Shown here: positions 57,381 through 64,000 of the stretch, piece after piece
How the letters are laid out: every line of letters begins with the position of its first letter
Position numbering within the stretch: the first letter of the stretch is position 1
Assembly (NCBI RefSeq): GCF_002571225.1
Contig: NZ_NVEC01000007.1
Location: 62,001 to 126,000 of the forward strand
Direction of reading: 5' to 3'
Source of the DNA: Bacillus sp. AFS059628
GTDB taxonomy: Bacteria > Bacillota > Bacilli > Bacillales > Bacillaceae_G
Length of the DNA stretch: 64,000 bases
Made by a program: the position numbers and the translations under genes
Notes under the pieces: model-generated
Databases searched by the model: none
What the model was told of the DNA's origin: nothing
What the model saw: only the letters and a program-made list of their open reading frames with translations

Positions 57381-58340
57381 ATGGCAGTTTATAGACCAGT
57401 ACACGTTTCATTTTGGCAGGATTCATTTGTTTTAGATCTTACACCGGAGGAGAAGTATTTCTACTTATATTTGATGACAAACGGTAAGACGTCTCAATCA
57501 GGAATCTATGAGCTTCCACTTCGTATAATTGAAACTGATACGGGATATAACCGCGAAACTGTTATCAAGCTATTAGAACGTTTTGCTGAGTACGGAAAAA
57601 TTAATTACAACCAAAAAACAAAAGAGCTGTTCTTAATCAACTGGTTGAAATTCAATCCAATTAAAAATGTAAACATTGAAAAGTGTGTTTTAAAAGAGAT
57701 TCAATCTGTGAAGGACCAGGATTTTTTAGTTGATTTTTATGAAACTTGTTTGCAATTAGAACGAGAACAAGATTTTAAAATTCCTCGTATTAAGGAGTAT
57801 TTATCAGTCCGTTTGGAGGGGCTTATAAGGGGCTTCCAAGACCCTAGCAAGGAAGAAGAAAAAGAAAAAGAAAAAGAAGAAGAAAAAGAACAACAACAAC
57901 AACAAGAACGCGCAGGCGCGGAAGAAGTTGTTGAGGTTAATCCAATTTCTTTTTACGAGCAAAACTTCGGATTCATTACACCTTTTATTGCAGATGGTAT
58001 TTATGCTTGGATAGATGATTTAAATGTAGAACTAGTTATTAAGGCTATGGAGATTGCTTTAGAGAAGAATACGAGAAATATGTCTTACGTAAATACGATT
58101 TTAAGAGATTGGCATCTTAAAGGCTTTAAAACAGTAACTGATGTTGAGGCAGCTGATAAAGCATTTCGTGCTCAGCGATTAACAAAAGCGCAACAACAGA
58201 CACAAACGCCTTATCAACAAAAAGGATTATCGGAATCTACTAAAAACGTAATACAGCAGCAACAAGCATGGGAGCAGAACATTCCAACAGAAGAAGAACT
58301 TGCAGTACTTAATCAACAGAATGCGTGGTTGGCCAAATGA
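57381..58340 (+). CDS. DnaD-like phage replication protein (replisome organiser)
   Basis: 319 residues. The N-terminal part (~1-110, VSFWQDSFVLDLTPEEKYFYLYLMTNGKTSQSGIYELP) is the winged-helix of phage replisome organisers. A low-complexity linker of Glu/Lys and then Gln (~155-180) follows. The C-terminal part (FYEQNFGFITPFIADGIYAWIDDL...YVNTILRDWHLKGFKT) is the DnaD/DnaB2 domain that binds DNA and loads the replicative helicase. GGGAGGATG fixes the start. Its stop overlaps the helicase start (ATGA), so the two are a coupled replication pair; no separate DnaC-type loader is seen. Confidence 0.88.
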   Translation: MAVYRPVHVSFWQDSFVLDLTPEEKYFYLYLMTNGKTSQSGIYELPLRIIETDTGYNRETVIKLLERFAEYGKINYNQKTKELFLINWLKFNPIKNVNIEKCVLKEIQSVKDQDFLVDFYETCLQLEREQDFKIPRIKEYLSVRLEGLIRGFQDPSKEEEKEKEKEEEKEQQQQQERAGAEEVVEVNPISFYEQNFGFITPFIADGIYAWIDDLNVELVIKAMEIALEKNTRNMSYVNTILRDWHLKGFKTVTDVEAADKAFRAQRLTKAQQQTQTPYQQKGLSESTKNVIQQQQAWEQNIPTEEELAVLNQQNAWLAK

Positions 58341-59659
58341 GTAACGATATGATTCGCAATGTTGAAGCTGAACAAAGTGTTTTAGGTAGCATAATCCAAG
58401 AAGGCGATTTAATTAAAGATTGTCAGCTAAAGGTAAAACAGTTCTCTTTACCAACACACCAAGTGATTTTTAAGGCGATGAGAGAATTAGAAGATGCTGA
58501 AGTTCCGATAGATCTTGTTGCTCTCATCGGAAAATTCGATGAGAGCTTTATGCATCAAATTGGCGGGATCGAATTCTTTGTAAACCTGACAGAAGTTGTA
58601 ACAACAACTAAGAACTTCTCGTATCACGAAGGTTTAGTGATTGAAGCTTGGAAAATGCGACATGCTCAAGAGGTTGCTGGTAATTTATATAATCGTCTTC
58701 AGCAAGATAGGGACATGAGTGCTATTAGTACATCAATTGATGAATTAAGCGCCATTGAAGAAATAGGTTACTCAGATGAATTTAACTTGAAAGATACGCT
58801 TGTTGATCTGTATAAAAAAATGCAAATTAATGTGGGAGATTTAACCGGTATTCCAACTGGTTATGACGACTTGAACAGAATGACAGCAGGGTTGCAAGAA
58901 GGGGATTTAATTATTGTAGGTGCCCGTCCTTCAATGGGAAAAACAGCATTCGTATTAAACGTTGCTTTTCATGCAGCAAGTGCTCATACAGCAACAGGAA
59001 TCTTTTCACTAGAAATGGGAGAAGAGCAGTTACTTAAACGTATGATTTCAAGTACTGGAAATATAGATGCTACGAAATTAAAGAATCCTAAGAAGCTATG
59101 TAATTTAAAGGATTGGGAAAAGATTAGTCAAGCGATGGGGTTGATTAATGATTTGCCATTAGAAATTTATGATAAAGCAAATGTAACGATGCAAGAGATT
59201 TACGCTAAGGCTAGGAAATTAAAGCGTAAGTACCCGGATAAAAAGGTTTTAATTGCAATTGATTACTTGCAGCTTATTGTAGGGGATCCAAAGCATAGAG
59301 GGAACCGCATGCAAGAAATAGGTGAGATTAGTCGTAAGTTAAAACTGATGGCAAGAGAATTAAATGTATGTGTAGTTGCATTATCACAGTTAAGTCGTGC
59401 GGTAGAAAGTAGGCAAGATAAGAGGCCGTTGCTATCAGATTTACGTGAAAATGGTCAAATTGAGCAAGATGCGGATTTAATAGCATTCTTATACCGTGAA
59501 GATTACTATGACCGCGAGACAGAAAATAAAAACATAACGGAAATTATTTTAGCGAAACAGAGGAACGGTCCAGTTGGTGTTGTTGAACTAGCATTCATTA
59601 AAGAATTTAGTAAGTTTGTAAATTTAGAGAGAAAGTTCAATCATCAACAGGAGGCTTAA
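58337..59659 (+). CDS. Replicative DNA helicase, DnaB type
   Basis: 440-residue hexameric helicase of the element. It has the DnaB N-terminal domain (MIRNVEAEQSVLGSIIQEGDL) and the RecA-like C-terminal domain: Walker A GARPSMGKTAF (~residue 194), Walker B VLIAIDYLQLIVGD, then SQLSRAVESRQDKRPLLSDLRENGQIEQDADLI and FLYRED. The ATG overlaps the stop of the DnaD-like gene; a GTG at 58325 lies upstream but has no better ribosome binding site. The element thus carries its own helicase, as many Bacillus phages do. Confidence 0.93.
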   Translation: MSNDMIRNVEAEQSVLGSIIQEGDLIKDCQLKVKQFSLPTHQVIFKAMRELEDAEVPIDLVALIGKFDESFMHQIGGIEFFVNLTEVVTTTKNFSYHEGLVIEAWKMRHAQEVAGNLYNRLQQDRDMSAISTSIDELSAIEEIGYSDEFNLKDTLVDLYKKMQINVGDLTGIPTGYDDLNRMTAGLQEGDLIIVGARPSMGKTAFVLNVAFHAASAHTATGIFSLEMGEEQLLKRMISSTGNIDATKLKNPKKLCNLKDWEKISQAMGLINDLPLEIYDKANVTMQEIYAKARKLKRKYPDKKVLIAIDYLQLIVGDPKHRGNRMQEIGEISRKLKLMARELNVCVVALSQLSRAVESRQDKRPLLSDLRENGQIEQDADLIAFLYREDYYDRETENKNITEIILAKQRNGPVGVVELAFIKEFSKFVNLERKFNHQQEA

Positions 59660-59666
59660 TCTAATC

Positions 59667-59855
59667 ATGTTGTTACGTCAGGAAGTAGAACGTAGAAAAC
59701 TAATAATCATTCGTAAATTATTGGGATTAGGGTTAGCTGAGATTAATGGACAAACATTAGATCAACTAACGTTAACGCAGCTTGAAGGAATTTTAATTGC
59801 AAGCTTGCAGGTATTGGAGGGGGAAAACAATGCCAAAGCAATTAACAATTTTTGA
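59667..59855 (+). CDS. FbpA-like small protein
   Basis: 62 residues: LRQEVERRKLIIIRKLLGLGLAEINGQTLDQLTLTQLEGIL follows the pattern of Fur-regulated basic protein A (VEKRK..LI.KL..LG....G..L..LTL.ELE). In B. subtilis FbpA works with the FsrA small RNA in iron sparing. Whether the phage copy does so is unknown, and no Fur box is visible here. AGGAGG lies 11 bases before the ATG. It overlaps the next gene by 26 bases. Confidence 0.65.
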   Translation: MLLRQEVERRKLIIIRKLLGLGLAEINGQTLDQLTLTQLEGILIASLQVLEGENNAKAINNF

Positions 59856-60192
59856 CGTGGAGCCAGTTTTATCATTTGATCCTAAGAAAGCTCATATTCA
59901 CCGTTTGAATTCAAGATTACGGTATGCAGATGTGGTTGTGCAAATACCACGTCAAGTCAAAGCAATCGATGAATTAAAACCAACGACAGCGCCTGATGAG
60001 CGTTACGAATTATTTGAGGATTATACAATTGGGATTTGGCGTTATAAGCGAGTGGACGATAAAGAATTTGTGTGGGAAGAGGCAGAAAAAATGTGTAAGC
60101 AAGCAAGGGATGAAAAAAAGCCGATTCCAATACGGCTCCATCTATCACTGGAACAATCATTTGTTCCGGAAAACGTTGTGCAATATCTATAG
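59830..60192 (+). CDS. Phage protein, unknown function
   Basis: 120 residues (MPKQLTIFDVEPVLSFDPKKAHIHRLNSRLRYADVVVQIPR...). No family recognised. The ATG at 59830 has GGAGGGGG at 59816-59823; a frame open from 59797 lacks a ribosome binding site. It starts inside the FbpA-like gene in another frame, so the two are translated from one message. Confidence 0.65.
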   Translation: MPKQLTIFDVEPVLSFDPKKAHIHRLNSRLRYADVVVQIPRQVKAIDELKPTTAPDERYELFEDYTIGIWRYKRVDDKEFVWEEAEKMCKQARDEKKPIPIRLHLSLEQSFVPENVVQYL

Positions 60193-60204
60193 ACAAATAA
60201 AAAA

Positions 60205-60265
60205 AAGCTGAGATCACTCTCAACTTACTTCGACAAAGTAATTATAACATATGGGAGTGATCTTG
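60205..60265 (+). promoter_or_regulatory. Switch-like leader covering the next ribosome binding site
   Basis: Two exclusive pairings: AAGCTGAGA (60205-60213) with TCTCAACTT (60218-60226, one mismatch), or AGATCACTC (60211-60219) with GAGTGATCT (60255-60263), which buries the GGGAG ribosome binding site. An inner TTACTT-cgaca-AAGTAA hairpin (60225-60241) would bring the arms of the second form together. On the minus strand the first hairpin is followed by eight T residues. Confidence 0.6.
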
Positions 60266-60457
60266 GTGGGAATTAGAAAAGAAAATCTTGTGGAAATGAC
60301 AGCTGAAATAGATTTGAAAACAAACGGAATATATGTTGTTAAAAATGGTCAGGTGCGACTAATAGAACCGCCTCAAGGTGGCTATGGTGAACAATCCTTT
60401 GTATATCAAAGTGGAAAAGTAATTCGTATGGAAGAACGCAAAACACAGTTACTTTAA
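60266..60457 (+). CDS. DUF3954-like small phage protein
   Basis: 63 residues. AEIDLKTNGIYVVKNGQVRLIEPPQGGYGEQSFVYQSGKVIRME follows the DUF3954 pattern of Bacillus phages (AEIDL..N.IYVVK.G....EPP). Function unknown. Starts are uncertain: ATG 60251 is part of the ribosome binding segment; TTG 60263 and GTG 60266 are both close to GGGAG (60253-60257); I chose GTG 60266. Its translation start is inside the possible switch described above. Confidence 0.65.
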   Translation: MGIRKENLVEMTAEIDLKTNGIYVVKNGQVRLIEPPQGGYGEQSFVYQSGKVIRMEERKTQLL

Positions 60458-60494
60458 TAAAATTTGAATTTTATAAGAATCGGAGGAATGGAAA

Positions 60495-60899
60495 ATGGAA
60501 CAGATTTTAAAAATTGAAGAACATCAAGAGAAAGTAAGATGGTCAAGCATGAGTGGTTATGCTATAACAACAAACGAACAAGTAATCAAGTTATTGATTG
60601 ATGATGAACAATCTTGTTGTGAAAACTTTGGTTACTTTATGTCAGAAGATGACTTCAATGATTTTATAGGAGCACAACTTATTGATGTAAAAATAACTGA
60701 TACAGAATTAAAAGAGGGGCTTCTTGAAAAGCATGATTTGGATATAGAAGGTGAGTATTTTGAAGGTGATGTAATGTTTGTCGATATCGTCACATCTAAA
60801 GGGACTCTCCAATTTGTAGCTTACAACGAACATAACGGATATTACGGTCATGAAGCTAAAGTTAGTTCAAAACAAATTAATCATGATGAAGTGTTATAA
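60495..60899 (+). CDS. DUF7448-like phage protein
   Basis: 134 residues, acidic. The segment DDEQSCCENFGYFMSEDDFNDFIGAQLIDVKITD with VDIVTSKGTLQFVAYNEHNGYYGHEAKV matches, from memory, the small DUF7448 group of phage proteins with a conserved Cys-Cys-Glu-x-Phe-Gly. No function is known. GGAGGAATGG precedes the ATG. One copy of the A/T palindrome lies on each side of the gene. Confidence 0.6.
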   Translation: MEQILKIEEHQEKVRWSSMSGYAITTNEQVIKLLIDDEQSCCENFGYFMSEDDFNDFIGAQLIDVKITDTELKEGLLEKHDLDIEGEYFEGDVMFVDIVTSKGTLQFVAYNEHNGYYGHEAKVSSKQINHDEVL

Positions 60900-60934
60900 A
60901 AGCGTTATTTTATAAAAAATGGAGGTAAGCAAAC

Positions 60935-61120
60935 ATGGATAAATTAAAAAAGTATTTAGATGCGTTACTAACTGGTAAGGGGAAGGCAATCATTGAAGAA
61001 GAGGATGTACAAGAAGTATTGCCACGTTTAGAAGCTGTATTAAATGAAACAGGTTGCGTGTACTCTTGCAGTGAGAACATGGAAGGTAGAGTGCTAGTCA
61101 TTATTCGTGAAGTGAAATAG
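60935..61120 (+). CDS. Small phage protein, unknown function
   Basis: 61 residues (MDKLKKYLDALLTGKGKAIIEEEDVQEVLPRLEAVLNETGCVYSCSENMEGRVLVIIREVK). Probably a small alpha/beta protein. No family recognised. TGGAGGTAAG precedes the ATG. It lies between two copies of the A/T palindrome. Confidence 0.65.
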   Translation: MDKLKKYLDALLTGKGKAIIEEEDVQEVLPRLEAVLNETGCVYSCSENMEGRVLVIIREVK

Positions 61121-61151
61121 AACAAAATAGTTATTTGGGAGAGGGTTAAAC

Positions 61152-61355
61152 GTGGATATAGTAGATAAATTGTCCTTTATAGAAACTCAGTTAGATGATG
61201 CAGCAAAAAAACATAAGGAAGCTGAAGAACGAGCGTTAGGTGTAGCTAACTATTCGGATTATATGTATCACAAAGGACATAAGGAAGCATTTAAAGGTTC
61301 GCTTATGCTTATCCGAGATTTACAATTACAAGTTCTTTTAAATGATAAAAATTAA
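61152..61355 (+). CDS. Small phage protein, unknown function
   Basis: 67 residues starting with GTG (MDIVDKLSFIETQLDDAAKKHKEAEERALG...). Mostly helical and charged. No family recognised. GGGAGAGG precedes the start; palindrome copies lie before and after it. Confidence 0.6.
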   Translation: MDIVDKLSFIETQLDDAAKKHKEAEERALGVANYSDYMYHKGHKEAFKGSLMLIRDLQLQVLLNDKN

Positions 61356-61384
61356 ACAAAATTCTTATTTTGGAGGGAAAGAGA

Positions 61385-61819
61385 ATGAGAGAAATTAAGT
61401 TTCGTGCATGGGATAAAGAAAAACAATTTATGTTCACTCCTACCCAAATTGAATTAACACAAGGTGAAAATTTTGCTAAATGGGATAAATGGCGTCCTAT
61501 GGCATGGCGAGACGAGTTACCTGAAGAAGGATCAGGCGGTATCGGTAGAGCGTTAGGTGATGAATGTGAATTAATGCAATACACAGGATTAAAAGATAAG
61601 TATGGCACGGAGATTTATGAAGGGGATATATTGAGAGGCCCTAAGTATTACGAAAGTGAAGAGAGCACATCACCAGTTTACGATCAGTGGAAAGTAACGT
61701 ATAAAAATTGTTCTTATTATTTAGGGGATAGTCCAATTGAAGAAGACCTTGATTGGATTGGCTATGAGTGTGAAGTTGTTGGGAATATATATGAGAATGC
61801 AGAATTGATACAGGTTTAA
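61385..61819 (+). CDS. YopX family protein
   Basis: 144 residues. The start MREIKFRAWDKEKQFMFTPTQIEL and the ending region IEEDLDWIGYECEVVGNIYENAELI are the YopX pattern; CELMQYTGLKDKYGTEIYEGDIL is its most conserved core. YopX proteins are common in SPbeta-like and other Bacillus phages and form barrel-like oligomers; their job is unknown. TTGGAGGGAAAG sets the ATG at 61385. Confidence 0.88.
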   Translation: MREIKFRAWDKEKQFMFTPTQIELTQGENFAKWDKWRPMAWRDELPEEGSGGIGRALGDECELMQYTGLKDKYGTEIYEGDILRGPKYYESEESTSPVYDQWKVTYKNCSYYLGDSPIEEDLDWIGYECEVVGNIYENAELIQV

Positions 61820-61860
61820 TACAAAATCTTTATTTTAAAACGAAAGGGAGGGCACTGGAT

Positions 61861-62064
61861 TTGGATAAGTACCGCAAATTACATTTAATACTTAAAGATA
61901 CAGATCAAAAGGTATTGGTGTATAGCCAAGAAAGCTTTACTTCAATTATGGATTATTTGAATGAAGATAAATTTATTATGTTATTCGAGTTAGAAAATAA
62001 TTTGTATCTTCCTTGTGCAATAAATACAGAAGATATTATTGCTATTTCAACAGTTGAAGATTAA
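61861..62064 (+). CDS. Small phage protein, unknown function
   Basis: 67 residues from TTG (MDKYRKLHLILKDTDQKVLVYSQESFTSIMDYLNEDKFIMLFELENNLYLPCAINTEDIIAISTVED). It looks like a small beta-rich protein. No family recognised. AAAGGGAGGG lies 8 bases upstream, which supports the TTG start. Last clear gene of the rightward early run. Confidence 0.6.
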   Translation: MDKYRKLHLILKDTDQKVLVYSQESFTSIMDYLNEDKFIMLFELENNLYLPCAINTEDIIAISTVED

Positions 62065-62401
62065 AACAAAATCGTTATTTTAAATGGTTTAGCCCCTTGA
62101 AGGGCGCTCCAAGGGGCTAAGATTCGAGAATTTTTAAACTCTTGTTTAATTACATGAAAACTCCCTAAAGAGTATCTATGGAATTTTAACACTTAACTGA
62201 TTATTTTTACAGATATATATTGAAACTCGAATGTTAATAAAAGAAACCCCGTTTATTCACGGGGCTTCTAAGGGTAATTGTCAAGTAATGACGTACTCGA
62301 CTAAATAACAATATCATGAATTTTTTGGTAAAAATACTGGTAAATGTGTCCAAATGGATGAGAGCATTATTTTGAACAAAAACGCTATTTTATTAGAAAA
62401 C

Positions 62402-62440
62402 ATTAAAAAGGACCCGATTAGGGGTCCGGGTCCTTTTAAT
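62402..62440 (+). terminator. Bidirectional terminator at the end of the early region
   Basis: ATTAAAAAGGACCC pairs with GGGTCCTTTTAAT; T run on both strands. Best candidate for the end of the rightward early transcript. Confidence 0.75.
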
Positions 62441-62734
62441 GGAACAATAGAACTTTATGGGATTACCAATACATTACCATAAAAGGTAATTTATTTCCAT
62501 AACTGGAGTATTGAGAAACCTTTTTATAAAAACTTCATTTTACACAACAAAGCAGCTAGTTAATAAAACTAACTGCTTGTTGTACAAAAGAAACGCTGCG
62601 CTTACAGAAATAGTTTGTAACTTTAAGTTACAAAAATAGTATGAACAGGGTTGAAAATGTTATTCAGAAATGAAAGAAAACAAAATAAAAAAGAGCACCA
62701 TGCATAAGTGCTCTTTAAGATAGGAGGTAACACT

Positions 62735-62782
62735 TTGAGCTGGATGTTTAGGTTAAAAGTATATGATATAGAAAAGGAATAA
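62735..62782 (+). CDS. Possible 15-residue small ORF
   Basis: TTG start followed by SWMFRLKVYDIEKE and a stop. It has a strong AGGAGG at 62723-62728, six bases upstream of the start. The good ribosome binding site in otherwise non-coding DNA is the only support; it may be a small protein or chance. Confidence 0.3.
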   Translation: MSWMFRLKVYDIEKE

Positions 62783-62814
62783 GACCTAAAATTTATTTTC
62801 AGCTTAATACAAAA

Positions 62815-62840
62815 GAGCAGCTAGCAAAAGCTAACTGCTC
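62815..62840 (-). terminator. Terminator of the collagen-like gene
   Basis: On the minus strand GAGCAGTTAGC-tttt-GCTAGCTGCTC is followed by TTTTG, 64 bases after the collagen-like stop codon. Confidence 0.65.
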
Positions 62841-62903
62841 ATTGAAAAAATGAATCTACACCAGGTTATTTACTGTCAGAGTTTCAAGAAACAAGTGATT
62901 AAA

Positions 62904-64000
62904 TTAATCTAACTTTTCAATTACAATTGAAGCATTTACATTTGTTTGTGTTCCACCTGCCAAAGTTTGCAAAGTGACCGCAGCAGCTGAAGTATGATTG
63001 TGGAGGGTAAGAACATCACCTGCGGCTAAAGAGAGGATTGTTTGCCCGTTGTTTTGCTGAGTTCCTGCACCTGATCCATAAACTGCGTTGGTAACTGGAG
63101 CACCATTTAAAAAGAGCGTAAATTGATTAGGTTCAACTCCTGATACAGAAAAAGAAATCTTATAATCTCCTGCATTAATAACCATAATCTGAGAAGTTCC
63201 AGGAGTATGAGTAATACCAGGTGTCATTAAACCATTCGAATTAAAAAGAATAGGTGCTTCTAAGGCAACAACTTGAGCTGCTGTATTGAAAATATAAGCG
63301 TATTGAGATAATCCAGATACTGTAAGGCCGGTAGGCCCAGTAGCTCCGGTAGCTCCAGCGGTTCCTGGTAATCCAGTAGGCCCAGGAATGCCTTGGATGC
63401 CTTGGATACCTTGAAGCCCAGTTGGGCCAGTCGGGCCGATAGGTCCAATAGGTCCTGGATTACCTTGAATACCTTGGATACCCTGAATTCCAGTCGCCCC
63501 AGTTATTCCAGTGGGTCCAATAGGACCAATAGGTCCCGGATTACCTTGAATCCCCTGAATCCCTTGACTTCCTTGAGGTCCAGTGGGGCCAGGAATCCCT
63601 TGGATACCTTGGATACCTTGAAGTCCGGTTGGTCCTGGTGACCCAGTTGGTCCAGTCGGGCCGATAGGTCCAATAGGTCCTGGTGGTCCACCTGAAGGAC
63701 CAGTCGGGCCCGTTGGTCCTGGTGGTCCACCTGAAGGGCCGGTCGGTCCAACAGCTCCAGAAGGTCCAGTTGGACCTACAGAACCAGGAATGCCAGGAAT
63801 GCCTTGAGGGCCGGTCGGGCCAGGAATGCCTTGAATCCCTTGAATGCCAGGAATGCCTTGAATGCCTTGAATCCCTTGAATTCCAGTGCCCCCCGTTATC
63901 CCAGTCGGTCCAATAGGACCTTGAATGCCAGGAATGCCTTGGATGCCTTGGATACCTTGAATTCCAGTAGGTCCAGTTGGACCAATAGATCCAGAAATCC
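62904..64000 (-). CDS. BclA-like collagen-repeat protein (5' end outside window)
   Basis: A leftward gene entering from the right edge; 365 codons are visible. Reading in one frame from 63998, it is Gly-X-Y repeats (GPTG, GIQG, GIPG, GPIG; about 220 residues) with a one-residue register shift at each of two GPSGGPPG sites, then a globular C-terminal domain from about 63320 ([36 protein letters not shown]...SIVIEKLD). That domain fits the trimerising BclA C-terminal domain of exosporium hair proteins. The N-terminal targeting region, which would tell whether it goes to the exosporium, is not in the window. It lies inside the phage-like element, opposite to the early genes. Confidence 0.85.
   Translation of the reverse strand, partial: ISGSIGPTGPTGIQGIQGIQGIPGIQGPIGPTGITGGTGIQGIQGIQGIPGIQGIQGIPGPTGPQGIPGIPGSVGPTGPSGAVGPTGPSGGPPGPTGPTGPSGGPPGPIGPIGPTGPTGSPGPTGLQGIQGIQGIPGPTGPQGSQGIQGIQGNPGPIGPIGPTGITGATGIQGIQGIQGNPGPIGPIGPTGPTGLQGIQGIQGIPGPTGLPGTAGATGATGPTGLTVSGLSQYAYIFNTAAQVVALEAPILFNSNGLMTPGITHTPGTSQIMVINAGDYKISFSVSGVEPNQFTLFLNGAPVTNAVYGSGAGTQQNNGQTILSLAAGDVLTLHNHTSAAAVTLQTLAGGTQTNVNASIVIEKLD

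Larger units (their letters stand above)
60459..62392 (+). repeat. Seven dispersed copies of an A/T palindrome (about AACAAAATcgTTATTTTA)
   Basis: Copies at 60459-60472, 60898-60911, 61121-61136, 61355-61371, 61820-61837, 62065-62082 and 62374-62392. Six lie directly at or after the stop codon of a small phage gene; the seventh lies in non-coding DNA. Core AAAAT-3/4 bases-ATTTT with variable centre. Not a tandem array and not CRISPR. Confidence 0.75.
62065..62903. other. Gene-poor stretch with six stem-loops
   Basis: About 840 bases with no normal-sized gene. Stems: TTAGCCCCTTG/CAAGGGGCTAA (62089-62120), CCCCGT/ACGGGG (62247-62264), ATTAAAAAGGACCC/GGGTCCTTTTAAT (62402-62440), a stem of about 17 bp ACAACAAAGCAGCTAGTT/AACTAACTGCTTGTTGT (62543-62583), AAAGAGCAC/GTGCTCTTT (62690-62716) and GAGCAGCTAGC/GCTAACTGCTC (62815-62840). 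The fourth and sixth are related in sequence. Confidence 0.75.
50929..64000. mobile_element. Prophage/sporulation intervening element in spoVFB (right end outside window)
   Basis: From the spoVFB junction to the end of the window the genes are phage-type: recombinase, repressor and Cro with operators, replication proteins, and many small early genes. At least 13 kb are visible. The recombinase lies at the edge and converges on the broken gene, as in other gene-splitting elements of sporulation. No capsid, tail or lysis gene is seen yet, so whether the element is a full prophage is open. Confidence 0.85.

Noticed and set aside
63393-63916. Open frames in other reading frames across the collagen repeats
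   Set aside because: Shadow frames caused by the repetitive codon pattern.
62904-64000. Repetitive sequence looking like a CRISPR or tandem repeat array
   Set aside because: The repeats are Gly-X-Y codons of a collagen-like gene read on the minus strand in one continuous frame; there are no unique spacers of constant length.

Overview
The window is low-GC Firmicute DNA from the Bacillus cereus group. The evidence is the gene order (smc-ftsY-ylxM-ffh-rpsP to pnp-ylxY-mlpA-ymxH-spoVFAB), the protein sequences themselves (CodY, HslV, YlxY and others read as B. cereus-group versions), and a short repeat at 48832-48959 that looks like the group-specific bcr1 element with TTTAT target duplications. 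The interrupted spoVFB gene points towards the B. weihenstephanensis/mycoides side of the group, but that is inference.

Positions 1-50940 are chromosomal backbone, all on the + strand. They cover chromosome segregation and secretion (smc, ftsY, ylxM, ffh), a ribosome/tRNA block (rpsP, khpA, rimM, trmD, rplS), signal peptidase, RbgA and RNase HII, succinyl-CoA synthetase (sucCD), dprA, topA, trmFO, the xerC-hslV-hslU-codY group, rpsB-tsf-pyrH-frr, envelope and isoprenoid genes (uppS, cdsA, dxr, rseP), proS, polC, and the rimP-nusA-rnpM-ylxQ-infB-ylxP-rbfA-truB-ribF operon. Then follow rpsO, pnp, a YlxY-type deacetylase, mlpA, ymxH and the dipicolinate synthase genes. Genes lie close together; many intergenic gaps hold intrinsic terminators or promoters, and the flagellar operon that separates codY from rpsB in B. 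subtilis is absent.

Two insertions break this backbone. First, polC (replicative DNA polymerase III) is split by a 2667-bp group II intron (32444-35110) carrying a reverse transcriptase/maturase with an HNH domain. The junction can be read to the base. It lies between the first and second bases of the codon after the catalytic Asp-x-Asp motif, and the joined exons give a 1433-residue PolC. Second, spoVFB (dpaB, a subunit of dipicolinate synthase) is cut after about residue 141. From about 50929 to the end of the window there is prophage DNA whose first gene, pointing back at the junction, is a large serine recombinase. This is the arrangement of a sporulation intervening element (sigK-skin type; a spoVFB element called vfbin is known to me from B. 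weihenstephanensis KBAB4), in which excision would rebuild the gene. The right end is outside the window.

The prophage part contains a lysogeny module on the - strand (recombinase, 5-helix membrane protein, ImmA-type metallopeptidase, repressor), a divergent operator region with four similar palindromes, then a rightward early region: Cro-like protein, a Tad2/DUF2829-like protein, a DnaD-like replication protein, a DnaB helicase, an FbpA-like protein, DUF3954-, DUF7448- and YopX-like proteins and several unknown small genes. The early region is rich in apparent RNA regulation: a duplicated structured leader in which the Shine-Dalgarno sequence can compete with a stem, a second switch-like leader at 60205-60265, and seven copies of a short A/T palindrome, six of them directly after stop codons. 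It ends in a stretch of about 840 bases with six stem-loops, followed by a leftward, 5'-truncated BclA-like collagen-repeat protein.
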